Below are positions 24,763-37,400 of a stretch of 64,000 nt of DNA, one piece after another. The notes under the pieces are model-generated. The model did not search any database. It was not told the DNA's origin and saw only the letters and a program-made list of their open reading frames with translations. The position numbers and the translations under genes were made by a program. The stretch comes from Motacilla alba alba (Eukaryota; Chordata; Aves; Passeriformes; Motacillidae), in NCBI RefSeq assembly GCF_015832195.1, contig NC_052021.1, positions 23,480,286 to 23,544,285 on the forward strand, read 5' to 3'. Positions within the stretch are counted from its first letter, which is position 1. Each line of letters begins with the position of its first letter.

Positions 24763-24959
24763 ATTGGTCGCGCCCCTCCTAAGGCTCCGCCCCCTTCGGC
24801 CCCGAGCGCCGCCGCCATTGGCCACGGCCGCAGGGCCGGCCCCGCCCCCGCGCGCCCGGCGTACACACCGGAGTCACGCGCCCCCGGGGCTGGGGAGGGG
24901 GCGGGGCGCAAAGGAGGCGTGGCCTGGCGCTGATTGGCGAGCGAGCGGGCGCTGATTGG
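24763..24959. promoter_or_regulatory. CNNM2: Cluster of four inverted CCAAT boxes
   Basis: ATTGG occurs at 24763-24767, 24817-24821, 24933-24937 and 24955-24959. The last pair, each within gctgattggcg, are 22 bases apart, about two helical turns. This spacing is typical of NF-Y-driven TATA-less promoters. Confidence 0.6.
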
Positions 24960-25170
24960 CGGCGCTGGACGGAGGCCCCTCCCCCGAGCGGCGGGCGGGG
25001 CGGGGCGGGGCGGGCGCGGGTAGAGGCGGCGCTGGTCGGCCGGGCCCGGCAGTCGCCGCCCGTCGGGTCCCGCGGGCAGCCGAGCCCGCGCTTCGCCCGC
25101 CGCCGCCGCCGCGCCCGCCGCCACCGCCGCCGCCGGGGAAGCCGGGGCACGCCGCAGGCGCCGCGCGGTG

Positions 25171-25200
25171 ATGCGGGGCCGCGGCGGCGCCGAGCCCTGA
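25171..25200 (+). other. CNNM2: Nine-codon upstream ORF of CNNM2
   Basis: An ATG at 25171 opens a nine-codon frame (MRGRGGAEP) closed by TGA at 25198-25200, six bases before the main start and in the same frame. The stop excludes any N-terminal extension in this frame and so fixes 25207 as the first possible main start. Whether the uORF is on the transcript depends on the unmapped start site. Confidence 0.55.
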
Positions 25201-25203
25201 CTA

Positions 25204-25214
25204 AAGATGGCCGC
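25204..25214 (+). promoter_or_regulatory. CNNM2: YY1-like motif over the CNNM2 start codon
   Basis: AAGATGGCCGC matches the YY1 core AAnATGGCNGC and overlaps the main initiation codon. It resembles the element at BORCS7 but departs further from TISU. Confidence 0.4.
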
Positions 25215-26785
25215 GCTGCCCGGTGGGAACATGGCGGGGGGCGGCCGGGGGGCGCGGGTGCTGCTCTTGCTGCTCTTGCTGCTGCTCGGCGGCTGCCTGG
25301 GCCGGCGGCCCCCGGCCGCCGCCGCTGCCGCGCCGCCCGCCGCCGTCGTGCCCCCGCCGGCGGCGGAGGAGACGGTGATCATCGGCCTGCGGCTGGAGGA
25401 CACGGACGACGTCTCCTTCATGGAGGGGGGCGCGCTGCGGGTGAGCGAACGGACGCGGGTGAAGCTGCGGGTCTACGGGCAGAACATCAACAACGAGACG
25501 TGGTCGCGCATCGCCTTCACGGAGCACGAGCGGCGGCGGGGCGGGCGGGCGGCGGCGGGGCCGGCGGGGCGCGGCGGTGGCGGGGGCGGCGGCGGGTCGG
25601 CGGGCAGCGGCGGGGCCCCGCAGCGCTGCGGCATCCGCACCTCGGACATCATCATCCTGCCGCACATCGTGCTCAACCGCCGCACCTCCGGCATCATCGA
25701 GATCGAGATCAAGCCCCTGCGCAAAACGGAGAAGAGCAAGTCCTACTACCTGTGCACCTCCGTCTCGGCCCCCGCCGCCGCCGCCCTGGGGCCCGGGGCT
25801 CCCGGAGGGCTGACGGGCGCCGAGGGCCCGGCGGGACCCCCGCCCTGGGGTGAGACCACTTGGATCTACCATGACGGCGAGGACACCAAGATGATCGTGG
25901 GCGAGGAGAAGAAGTTCCTGCTGCCCTTCTGGCTGCAGGTCATCTTCATCTCGCTCCTCCTGTGCCTCTCGGGCATGTTCAGTGGCCTCAACCTGGGCCT
26001 GATGGCCCTGGACCCCATGGAACTGCGCATCGTGCAGAACTGTGGCACGGACAAAGAGAAGAACTACGCCAAGCGCATCGAGCCTGTGCGGCGTCAGGGC
26101 AACTACCTGCTGTGCTCCCTCCTGCTGGGCAATGTCCTGGTCAACACCACCCTTACCATCCTGCTGGATGACATTGCCGGCTCTGGGCTGGTGGCCGTGG
26201 TGGTCTCCACCATCGGTATCGTCATCTTCGGCGAGATCGTGCCGCAGGCTATTTGCTCTCGGCACGGCCTGGCCGTGGGCGCCAACACCATCTTCCTCAC
26301 CAAGTTTTTCATGATGATGACCTTCCCGGCCTCCTACCCCGTCAGCAAGTTGCTGGACTGTGTCCTGGGCCAGGAGATCGGCACGGTCTATAACCGTGAG
26401 AAGTTGTTGGAGATGCTGCGGGTCACCGACCCTTATAACGATCTAGTCAAGGAGGAGCTCAACATTATCCAAGGAGCCCTGGAACTGCGCACCAAGACTG
26501 TGGAGGACGTGATGACTCCCCTCCGAGACTGCTTTATGATCGCTGCCGAGGCTGTGCTCGACTTCAACACTATGTCCGAGATCATGGAGAGCGGTTACAC
26601 CCGCATCCCTGTTTTCGAGGGTGACCGCTCCAACATCGTGGACTTGCTCTTCGTTAAGGACCTGGCTTTTGTGGACCCCGATGACTGCACGCCACTCAAG
26701 ACCATCACCCGCTTCTACAACCACCCGCTGCACTTTGTCTTCAATGACACCAAGCTCGATGCCATGCTGGAGGAGTTCAAGAAAG
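25207..26785 (+). CDS. CNNM2: CNNM2, magnesium transport mediator, exon 1 (3' partial)
   Basis: CNNM2 (ancient conserved domain protein 2) is a plasma-membrane protein for Mg2+ handling, basolateral in renal distal tubule. This exon encodes residues 1-526 plus one base; it ends AAAG|GTGGGC (donor at 26786). In order: a Leu-rich signal peptide (about residues 9-30), an Ala/Pro-rich stretch, a conserved extracellular domain ([13 protein letters not shown]... with glycosylation site Asn96-Glu-Thr), a Gly/Ala-rich insert (about 110-135) unlike the human sequence, the DUF21 membrane domain (about 239-400; TM1 [16 protein letters not shown], later [21 protein letters not shown]), CBS1 from TVEDVMTPL (about 431) and the start of CBS2. 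Ser255 and Glu343 correspond to human Ser269 and Glu357, sites of hypomagnesaemia mutations; both are intact. The rest of CBS2 and the cyclic-nucleotide-binding-like domain lie beyond the window. The start codon is in AAGATGG context with an in-frame stop 9 bases upstream. Confidence 0.95.
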
Positions 26786-29776
26786 GTGGGCTCGTGCCTG
26801 CGGCGGGGCGCGGTGGGGAGGTGCTGCTCGGTGGCGGTCAGCATCCACCTGCTTGCAGCAAGGGGGCTCCGCAGCGGGGCCTCCTGCTCACAGAGGGCTG
26901 TGGGAAGGTGCTTCCTGGACTGTGGGTGACCCGTATTTAGACATCTGCCAGATCTGCTCCTTCCCTGGGCCAGAAAGCTGATCCACGGCTGGGATGTGCC
27001 CCCAGCCTTTTTTCCTCCACTGCACTGGGATGTGTGTGTGGGCATGGTGCCAAGCAAGGTTGTTTTCCTTCTTGCTTTTTCCACTCATCTGTCCGTTATA
27101 GTGAGAACCACTGACGGGAATCTGCGCCCATTCCTTGGCTGTGTCTTCTCTGTGCTTTTTCAGCTGGCCTGACTGGGAGGAGTGGGTGGGCTGCTGGTGC
27201 CTTTCAGGCTCAGTGCGCGCACGTGCTGAGATAAACAAGGCGTTTTAGCTCCATTCATAGGCTCAGCCAGCTTGACCTCAGCTCTCTGCTTGTGTTCCAG
27301 TTTCTTTGATTGACACTTTGATCTTGTAACTCATAAATCATTTCAGTGTCTTAAAATATATTCCAAAGCACCTGTTGGTGCTGCACTTCAGAGTTACAGT
27401 TCTTTTTCCCCAGGCTACCCTGTACTTCAGGACCACAGGCTCAGCAGAGACATGACCCTTTCTACCTCTTTGGTGTAGCTTGTGTATTAGTTGCATCAGA
27501 ATGGGACTGAGGCTTTCTGCTTTTCTCTTAATTGTAGGTGCTGCTGACTTGACAAATGCATCTTAATTCTTGTTAGAAGGTCTTGCTTATGAGTAAGGAA
27601 AAAACATCTTTTTGTTTTCCTTTTAAAATCTGTTTCTCTGTGCAAGCCAAATAATAATGCTCTGTGGCCGGTGCAGGAGGGAGCTTTCAAAGTAGTTGTT
27701 AAGTGAAATTTCAGACAGTTTGGATGTGTGGACTCCTGTGCTGGAAAAAGAAAGGCTCTTGGAGTGCCACCAGACTGCTGGGTTAATACCCAGGGAGATC
27801 TGACCAAAGTACCATGGAACAGCTCGGTTCCGGGGGGGTGATTTGCTTGAGAGGGGAAATCTAGTGGGGAATATTTGAGCTCACCTTTTATTAACTGCAT
27901 AAATTACCTCAAAAAAAACCTTTGTGAATGGTGAATGTTCTTTCCAGATAAGTTTAAATTACGACTTAAGTTTCAGTTGCTGTTTTGTTCACATGCTAAG
28001 CTCTTGTGTCATGGCATTGGATTTTCTTCATCCTGTTTAACTCAATTTTAGGAGTTTGGAGGGTTATCTCATGTTTATTTCATCTTTGTGTATACAAGAT
28101 GAACACACTCCTGCTTTTTACTGATGAGTGCAGTGGTGGTTATCTTTATCTCTTTCAGCCTGTGTGTAGAGATGGGGAAGTCTTACTTGGTTTTGGAGGT
28201 GTTGAAGGGGAGATGAGGGAGGTCCTCCCTTGGCTGTGGTTTCTACACTGCAGGATCTGCAGCTTGGATGTGGGAAACTCAGTGATGTCACTTAACTGTT
28301 GTCTGGTTAAGGTGGATTTTGCTGCCTGTGTGAGTAAAGGGTGGTTCCTTTTCCTCTCTGTCCCCATCGTTCAGACTCCAGATAGCACAGTAGGGTTCTT
28401 AGCCTGTAGTGAGACTTGTGGGTGTGTTCTTGTTCTGTGTGCGGCAACGTGTCTGAAGAAATGCATGTTATGTTGGTAGTTTATTTCCCTGGTCTGAAAG
28501 GATGGAATGCACTCCTGTGTGTTAGCACAGTCCTTTTATTTAACAGCTGGGAGAATTAGGTGTGCGCTTTAATCCTGCGAGAGTGGCTGAGCCAAATTCC
28601 TCCTTAGAGTTCCTGAAACTGGTGCTTAAAATAGGTTTCTTAAAAATTCTCCTGGGTGGCTTGAAAGGTGCAGACTAGAGATTGCTTTCCCTGGTAGCCA
28701 GTCTCTTGCCTGTGCTAGGAAGCATCCCAGTAGCACAAGTTCAGGATGGCTGTGTGTGTTCCCTCCTGCGAGTGCTGAGCCCTGGAATAGTCTCTGTAGT
28801 TGGGAATTAATTCAGGCTCCTTTGAGCATACTTAAATGTTTACTCCAGAGTCACTATGCTGGTTGGTCTGTATGGGCAAGCCCTGTGTTAGGATCAGCTT
28901 TGTCCTAACTGGTTTCTCTTTAAAAAGTGCAGATAGAGTGGAAATAAGTGGCTTCCTTTGTGTCCTTTGAAATGAATGTAAATAACTGATAGCTGGCTTG
29001 ATCTGGCATAGCACAGCGTCTTTTGCAAGAGCTCTTCCAACTTTCTTCTTCAGAGCAACCTTGCCAAATTCCCATGAGAATGTACAAATTAAGGGTGAGA
29101 ATCAAATTGCATGTTACTCTCCAGTAGAGTGTTGGAAATAAATAAGCTTACAGTTTTTAATCATTCCCTTCCCAGCACATTGATCTTCTGCCACAGCCAG
29201 CTTGCTTCAAAACTCCTAAGTGTGTCTTTTTGATACCCAGGCCCCTGCTACCACTGTTGGGTGCAAAAGGCAGTTCACATGACAGTGCTGTCAGTTAAAA
29301 CTTTAATTGATTTAAATTAAAATTGATTGAGGAGAGAGGAGGGTTTTTTTTCCTAATAAGTTTGACAATTAGCTGGGTAGGTGGGGTTTCAAAACTCACA
29401 TTTTGGGCAGAAGCAAAACCTTCTTAACCTAAATGTGGAATGGAGGCTCACAAGGAGGTGACTGAAATCCAAACACAGCAGGGTATACATCCTTGTACTG
29501 TTGCAGAAGATGAAATGGGTAGTTTTGTAGTTGTTCTAGTGCTTAGGCTGAACAGCTGGGGGATTTGGTGGTGGGCCTATTGTTAACATTCTTTGACTAC
29601 AATTGCAAAATAAGTATCTGTTTCACTTCCATGCTGCCAGGCAAGAAACTTAATTTTAAGAGAGCTTCAGCACATTCCCACCCCCTTGCTGGTCTAATCT
29701 CCTAAAGTGTGGATAAACATGATTCCTGAAGCAGTCCACAAACAAGCTTCTCCTCTAAAAAGCATGGTTTACTTGC

Positions 29777-29794
29777 AAATAAATAAATAAATTA
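29777..29794. repeat. (AAAT)n microsatellite
   Basis: About four tandem AAAT units followed by an imperfect one, in CNNM2 intron 1. Confidence 0.85.
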
Positions 29795-31074
29795 ATAGCT
29801 TTTGAAATAGACGTGATTTTTCTGTTCTAAAAACAGACCTTAAGCTTCTACTAGAGCTGTCAAATCCACTTGTCTACAGGTTAAGCAGACTGAGTGCTTA
29901 ACTTGAATTCAATCATTCAAATTTAATGCAAGGGAGTCTAAGGTACCTTTTGTACTGGCCTAGGAAAGGACCTGCCTGACTTTGCTCTGAGCAAAGAGGT
30001 ATCTCATTTGAAATGAGTTCACTCCTGCTAATCTAGTGTTGGCCCTTGCAGTAAAGGGGAGTGAGGAGTTACCTGTTCCAGGATTGATTTGTGTCGTGGT
30101 TCCTAATCTGCAGCAGGGATTGAGTGAGCCACAGAGTCATTTTTGGAAAGAAGCTGGTGAACTGTCTCCACTGATCGTCTTTTTCTTGTCAACATGTGTG
30201 TGGACCTGCTTTTCCTTTTTTTTTTTCTTTTTTTTTTCCTTGTTTTCTGTTCCTTTTTGACAGTCTCTCTAGGTCTCTGCTTAAATGCTCTCTGGCACTT
30301 GCTCTTGGTGTTTTTCACAGGCAGATCTCTGCATGTGTGATCCCAAATCCAAAGCATTCTATTTCTAACTCCATGTTTGCTGGAGCTACAAAAATTCAGC
30401 TTGAAAAGCCTCATGTTGTAATACTAATATTTCAAGATTGGCCCACTTTCTGCAAGCCATTCTACAGCTGTGTTCCTGGTGGCATGGATGGCTTTGGAGG
30501 GCAGCAGTTTCTCAGTTGGAGTCCTCCTTATCTGGGGACTTTGAGTCATATGTTTTGATCTTATTTATATCTGTTTACACTATTTTTTATACTACAGATC
30601 AGAGCTTAATAACCTGTTGCAAAGAAGCCGCAATAACTGTGCAGCAGTTCTGAGATCTCATTTTCTTAATCACATGGCAGCCTTGAGAAAACTCCTAGAT
30701 TCCTTATTAAAATAATTGCCAACTGGACATTAAAAGTTTTTTTTTTCCCTAAAAACATTGTCAGATTCAGCTTGATTATACCTTCTTTAGGCTCTGATGG
30801 TCTTGCATTGTCTGGTTTTACTAGCATACGTGTTTGGTGGTTGATTTAGAATGGACATCGGGGAAAAAAATTGTCCATTTCTTTTCTAGTTCCTCCTCCC
30901 CCTTGAAAGAAAACCAAGTCCCAGCAGCCTGAAACATAAACCTCTTGACTTTTGAGTGCAGAGAAGAATACCTAGACCTACTTCTCTTTTGATCACATAG
31001 ATCCTCTTTTTGGAAACAGGTAGGATAGCGAGGAATTCGTAGCCCAGGGATCCAAAGTTCTGCATTACTGTTGT

Positions 31075-31141
31075 TGGTCTGAGGGGTTTTTTTTCTATTA
31101 TTAGGTCACTTGGTCTGAGGGGCTTTTTTATTATTGGGTCT
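31075..31141. repeat. Imperfect tandem duplication, about 31-36 bp
   Basis: Two adjacent copies begin tggtctgagggg, continue with a T run and end attattaggtc or attattgggtc. They differ mainly in T-run length. They lie in CNNM2 intron 1. Confidence 0.75.
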
Positions 31142-33939
31142 TATCTTTCTGGTGCAGCTCTAATCCAGGGTTGTAGGTGGCTTCTTTCCTGGTTCCTTTC
31201 AAGTTTTATGACCTGCTGAATCTGAGTCCAGTCTTCCCTTGAGTAACTTTGATTTACTAGGTCTGAATGCTCACTTTCTAGTTTATCTAGCAGGTTGTCT
31301 GTCTCCTGGGCACTTTTCCCATGTAACCCTGTGACTGCAGCATTACGAGAAACTGGAAGAAACTACATAAATCCTTTCTGGGATTATGAAAGGCACGTAA
31401 AACTTCTTGGAAAACAATATCTTTTTCAAGGCTGCTTAGCTAATAAAAGGCACCTCCTCTGATCCTTTTTGGGAAATTCATGTAACAGAGAGAGTGTTGA
31501 GGAGGTCCAGTGTGGAGACTTTTCTGTGTGAAGAGAGTAGGGGAGTGGTAGGTGGGAAGGAATTTGCCACCAAGAAACAGAAGTCTTAGCATGCTATGTC
31601 TGCAGATTTATTCCCTGAACAAAAATTGCATGTGGGGGTGGGGGTTGCCTCGTGACAAACTGTTCCTTGGCTGTCTGACAGAGCAGCACCCGCAGGTACT
31701 GCACTGCCAAGAGCTTTGCTGGCCTTGCAGAGCTCCTGGGGGATGCGTGCTCGTTCCACTGGAGAGCAGGATGTGGGTTACTGCAGGCAGCCCTCCTGCT
31801 GGTATGCTGAGGGAGAGGCTCCAAGGGGAACGCATCAGGGAGCAGCTCCCGTTCTTCCTGGGCTCCCTACTGGGAACATTTTATAGGGAGCAGGAGAAGA
31901 GGGGTTACTAGAAGAGCAGCTTTGGTGAGGAGCCTAGCTGAGGAGCCCTTCTGCTGCTGAGAGTAGGAAGAAACTATGTTTCAGGTGGCTGGCAGGGAGA
32001 GGAGTAAGGGAATTAAATGGCTTGAGCAGTAGAGTTTTGAGTTTGATGCCTGTGTTGGTTATGGTTCTTTGATTGCCTTTTAACCAGTTGGTCACAATTC
32101 TTGTCATTTGACAAACACAAGAAGTTGCCTTTTCCTCCCCTCAGCTGTTTGCTCAGTTAGGAAATGCTTTCCTGTGCTGAAGCTGATGGGACTGAATTCC
32201 TCCACAAGTGAGCCATGCTCCTATCTGCTTTCTCTGTGTCTGTAGAGGTTATCTGTAATAGGCACAGATGTAAACTTCAGGTCAGTCTTTGCAGCCAACA
32301 GCATTTCACAGCCAGTTTTGGAGCAGGAGAGACTCAAGAGTCAGAATATCAACTTCTGAGTGAATTCATTAGTGTAGAAAACTGATCAGGTACTTTAACT
32401 ATCATAGTGTCCTTCCAGGCTTCCAGGTCTGAGTTTTTTTGAGTTTTGTTTTTTTTCTCTGCTGACATGAGCTTCTGAGGAGCAGAACATTTTCTCAGTG
32501 AACTTCAGTTGACTCTGAAGGCATAAGAACAATAACAGCGAATCCTCTGCAGTGGGTAATTTCTGACAATGGCTGGGGCTGCTTAGAAAAAGTATTAGAA
32601 AAGAGCCAATTTATTTTGTTCCCCACGGAAGCTTACTGATCTCATAAGGCTGTGATTCAGGAAGTTCTGGGACTAAAGATACTGTCTTTATTAAATAGCC
32701 CTAGATGCTTATTTCTCTCTGTGAGCATGTCTAATCAACACTGAACCTTTGTCATCTGTTGCACAGAAACAAACACCAGCAGTGGGTGTCTCCTGTTGTA
32801 GCTGTGTAGTGCTAGTGGCAGAGAGAGGTGGGTCTAGAAGTACATTTCTGATTGTCAGTTCTGTATGCAGCCATGCAAAGGTAGGTTTTGTTTTGTCAGG
32901 CTGTGGTATCACTCTGGTGATATCAGCTGGTAATTTAGGAAATGAAGGTGTGAGCCACCTCACACTTCATATGTGTTATGAGACCAAGTCTCCTCCCTGT
33001 TTTATTGCAGAAATCATGTTAGTGGGGGGAAGTATTGTGGGGGTTATTAGGCTGCTTAACTTGGAGCATCAATGCCACTAGACTGTGATAAGATCTCCTC
33101 ATCTTCCCAGTGTTGTCTAGTGTCACATTTTGTCGCCCTCACTTGGAGGGCACACATCCTAGTGCACAGCAATTAAGACCTGGAGGATTCAAAGTCTCAC
33201 TACTTCACCTCCTTTAAACATTTCATGTCTGCTCAATATTAAGAGTCCTAAGTCAGTCGTACAGCAGCTTAGTCAGGATCAAGTAGGATGAGAATGAAAG
33301 CAGTGGCCAAGCAGTGTTGAGCGACTCTATAGACCATCAAGCTGTGCTTTTTAAATTAATGCTTAGCAAGAACTCACTTTTGCATTTGCTTATGTGCCTC
33401 TACAGAGCTGAGGTGCAATTGCCAGTCTAGGTAGGCCAATGGCACTTCTACTGTTGAGTCCCTTCCAATTTCACTAATGGAGCTTGTAAAACTAGCCCTC
33501 AACACAGTGTACTCTGAACCATACCCTAGTGAGTGGGACCTGGCACTCTTGTTAATTTGACAAGGTCCTGAATTACAGCCTACCAGGTACAAATAGGAGT
33601 GTAAATACTTGATGCTAATGAGCTGCTGCCCACAGCACATGGCTAACAGTCCATACCAGGTGGTTAATCCAGTCTGGCTCCTGCCAAGGTCACTGAGTCA
33701 TTTCAAGACTATCAAGTGATGGGGTTTTGTTTCACTTTTCACCAATATATAATCACAGAAAACAAGATCCATAAATCTGTCATTAACCTGCTTCTGGAGA
33801 AATGCACCTTTTCCCTTGGCCAGGAAATCTGCATGGCCCAATATTTGGTAGAAGAAGCTATGCTGGGGATAAAACTAGGGCTAAGCATGATGATATACAA
33901 AACATGCCTGAGAATAGCATGTCTCCATTAACTCTTTCC

Positions 33940-33961
33940 TTTTTTTTTTTTTTTTTTTTTT
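33940..33961. repeat. Poly-T tract (22 bases)
   Basis: An uninterrupted T run in CNNM2 intron 1. No retrotransposon body or target-site duplication was recognised next to it. Confidence 0.85.
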
Positions 33962-34417
33962 GTCCTCCTTTACTCAGAAGTGTTCTGTGTTCTGTTCCCT
34001 GTTTATGGCTTTGTCTGTAGTAACTTGCCACTCTGAAGGGTCATAGGTAGGTGCTCTTGGGAATCTTTGAGCCATTGTTGCCATGTTTCCTGTTAAAATT
34101 GTCTGGGAGCCTTCCAGAGTTTTGGTAGACAGACAGTTTTCACTGAAGTGAAGAATAGCTTCCAGGATTTTTCATGCTTCCATGCTGTCTATGGGGCATA
34201 ATATAGGTTGTTTGCCTTTGAGGATTGGGTTGTTGTAGTACACAACCTGTAATGCCAGAAGTGTTTCTTTGTCTGGGTTGGCTGGCATGTTGAAATTGGG
34301 AATCTTACCTGGGTGTTTGTGGTTATTTCTGTGATTTAAAAACATTACTCAGACTTGCTCTTCACCTACTGGTGATGATATCTGCTTGAAAGGACTAGTG
34401 AAAGAATACTAGAAAAA

Positions 34418-34449
34418 CAACTTGTCTTGTAACCAACTTGTCTTATAAT
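34418..34449. repeat. 16-bp tandem duplication
   Basis: Two adjacent 16-base units starting caacttgtctt (34418-34433 and 34434-34449) differ at three positions near the end. Confidence 0.75.
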
Positions 34450-37400
34450 ATCCAAGCCCTAGATTAAGCAGAAACTTCAAAGCAAAGAAGGCTTGTGTGG
34501 CTGGGACTTACTTGTGTTTCTTATATTGAAGTATTTCACTTATGAATTGTTTGGTATAATAATTTCAGGATTTATGAAACAGCAGCCCTGCTCATCAAGA
34601 AATCCTACTTTGTAGGACAGAGTAAGTGTGATGCCTGTCAATCTGGGAGCTGAAACTTGATGATTGTGGAGGCCTCAGGAGTTTACAAGTTAACAGGACT
34701 AGCTGCAGTTACTAATTAACCACGCAAGAGCTTTGCTCCAGCCAAAGGCGCTGGGGCTGGGAGATGAAGGCATACATTCAGCACAAAAGATCTGTATAGC
34801 TATGTTTTCTGTAATGCTTTCTGTTGGAATTACACCATTCTTTTGCTGGCAGTCCCAAAAGGAGCTGCTCTTCAAATGAGAGTGGTGTAATAACATTGCT
34901 CTCTGCAGGGTGAACTGTGCCTCAGACTGGGCTCCTACTTCCTTGAGGTTCTTTCCCACAGGAGGTGTGAATGAAAGTTGGGGTTTTCTTTACAGCAAGT
35001 TTTTTTTGTTTTGTTTTTTTGTTTTTTCATTTTTTTTAATGGTGGTATAATCTCTTATAGTGATATGACAGAGCCTTTTGTGACAGCTGATCTTTGTGGA
35101 GGTGAACAAGGCTTTATTTTCCCATTTGTCTGTAGATAATGAGGGCAACAAAAGTGCTGATTCTGCCTTGGTTGGATATTCTGCTGCAGCAGCCAATGAT
35201 TTTAGGAAGGATCTTGCCATTTCTGGTTTTCTTCCAGGACTCCACCTCCAGCTTTCAGGAGATTGTCCTGCCTACCCTTTGCACTGGGGTGTTCAAAGTG
35301 CAGCCTGCGGGACCCCTTTCCATGCGGCAATTACGTGAGGACAAGGACGATCAGTTGCCTGCTTTTATTGCTTGTGAATTGCTTGTCAGCAATTTCTAGA
35401 TTCCTACAAATAGGAAGAAAATCTGCCAGTGTGAACTTGTTCTTGATAAAAATTTACAATCTGGCATAGAAAGTAGGTGTGGCTGTGGGTTTTAGGCAAG
35501 CTGCAGGCTTAGTTCTTCCTATCTTGCCTGGGACATCTTTCCATTGGAAGGAGGAACAGCTCTTGGAGTTACAATTCCCATACACAGCAAGTGCAGACAG
35601 GGACCTTCAGCTGATGTTAAAGGGCATCTAGTAAAGAGGCTTCAGTTCAATTTTTCACTTGTTAAATTAGACCAGAATTGTGACTTAGAGTTACTCAGTA
35701 GCTCTAACTTGAACTGCAAGGGACATCACCAAGATTTTGATTCAAGGTGGATAAATTAGTGTAATAAATTCTGTGAATTTGTGTGGGGTTTTTTTCCCCT
35801 GCTGTGTAGCTGAGGTATGTGTACAAATAAAGCTTTTTGGCTTTCTGAATTTTATATTTATTTTAATATCTTGATGCAGTGTGTGGAGATTGGGTGAGGA
35901 AGAATCTCTCAAAGTACCTTGAAGACTTGCTGCTTTAGGTCTTCCTTTTCCTCCAGCAGTATGGAGGAATAAGAGATGCCTCACTGGAAGTTGGGCCAGT
36001 GGACCTGTGAGTAGCTCACCATATGGACTACATGGTTCTAGAGGTTTGGGATTTATACTGTTTTTAAATGTGATCTGGTCTTGTTGCGTGCTGGTTCCCT
36101 ACCCTCATGGGGAATAACTTTTGTCTTCTTGTTGATGTTCTAATTTGCCTGGAGCCTTTTGGAGTGGTTAGGTTTGAAAACACTAATTTCAAAACAGTGA
36201 ATTTCAAGAACTTCACACTGTTCACAGGGAGTATTTTTTTTTCCTTCTCCTAATGTTGAAGAATTGCTTATACTGTGTGGATGGGATTTCTCCTAGAGAA
36301 ATCAAGATCCCTGTCCAAATCATTACCTCTCTTAGTAAAAATGCTGTACAGTGTACTTCAGATTCAACCCTTTCAGTCAGCTGCTGAAGGTTTGAATGCT
36401 CACTTGCAAGAGAAATGGGAAGCTGTCTTGTATGTCATGTAGAGGAAAGCCAGTTTCTAGTGTGTTTGTGTTTTCCTGTGATGCTTACAGGGATCACAGC
36501 ATGCTTAATGCTCTGATCCCATATGATGGACCCAGCCTCTCCATCGTGATCAGGACTGACAGTTTTCTAGATATTTCTGTTTGTTTGACAAAAGCCTAGA
36601 GGGGATTTGCAATCACTAGTACAAAGCTGCTTTACTAGTAGTGTGCTAGTTTAATTCAGCTTACGTTGTGTTGTCTGAAGGCTCCCAAGGAGAACCTGGA
36701 AACGGAGAAGTTGCACAGTTCACCCTGTAGGCAGTCTTGGTGGGGGACAAAGCTTCCCAGCGTGGGAATCCCCTGAGGTTAGAGCTTGAGGAAGGTAGCT
36801 GTGGCAGTGAAAAACTTAATTACCTACTGGATGCAGGCTCCAAGAACTGCAGCAATCTGTTGCTCGATGCCAGTCATAGAGTTGAACCTGTGAATGCAGC
36901 TGTAGTGTGTGCAGTCAATGAGCAAGCAAATAGAGTAGCTTTCTTTTTTCCTGCTTTCTTCAATGCCCCTGGGTTTAAGGGTGGGGATGAAGGCTTCCCT
37001 GTGCTGTGTGATGCACTGTGGATGGGAATCCCAGTCTCTGCTCCTCCTCGCTGCATGGGAACACTTGCTGTGCATGGGATGAGAGGTCTACCAGGAGAGC
37101 TCTGATGTCAATGGCTCTATTCTGTTAATGTTTTTTTTTTTCTTTCCAGAGCAGCTGTTTTGAATTTTCCAGTCTTTGCTGTAATCTTTGAACAAGCCTT
37201 GTTTTATTATGAGAGAGACACTGCAGAAGCGTGTGGGGTAGAGTGAAGACACGCATACATTTTAGTGTTGAGGACATTTTCATTTCTGATTCCTGGCCTG
37301 GAAACTGGGTTTAAACTTGTTTCTTGCCTGCTGTTTGAACGGGGTCCAGTGGTAAGAGGCTATAATACATTTCTTCTTTGCAAATCATCAACCTCACATC

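Larger units (their letters stand above)
24000..25206 (+). promoter_or_regulatory. CNNM2: CNNM2 CpG-island promoter and 5'UTR
   Basis: Very GC- and CpG-rich sequence runs without break into the CNNM2 first exon. It contains several GC boxes (for example ggggcggggcgggg near 25000), four inverted CCAAT boxes and a CTCF-like motif, but no TATA box. This is the typical architecture of a broadly expressed gene. Long open frames on both strands here (for example minus 24207-25421) result from the scarcity of stop codons in GC-rich DNA. Confidence 0.75.

Noticed and set aside
24207..25421. 404-codon minus-strand frame over the CNNM2 promoter
   Set aside because: Low-complexity Arg/Pro/Ala/Gly composition typical of antisense CpG islands; no recognisable domain.
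25201..26265. 354-codon minus-strand frame antisense to CNNM2 exon 1
   Set aside because: A shadow of the conserved CNNM2 coding sequence on the other strand.
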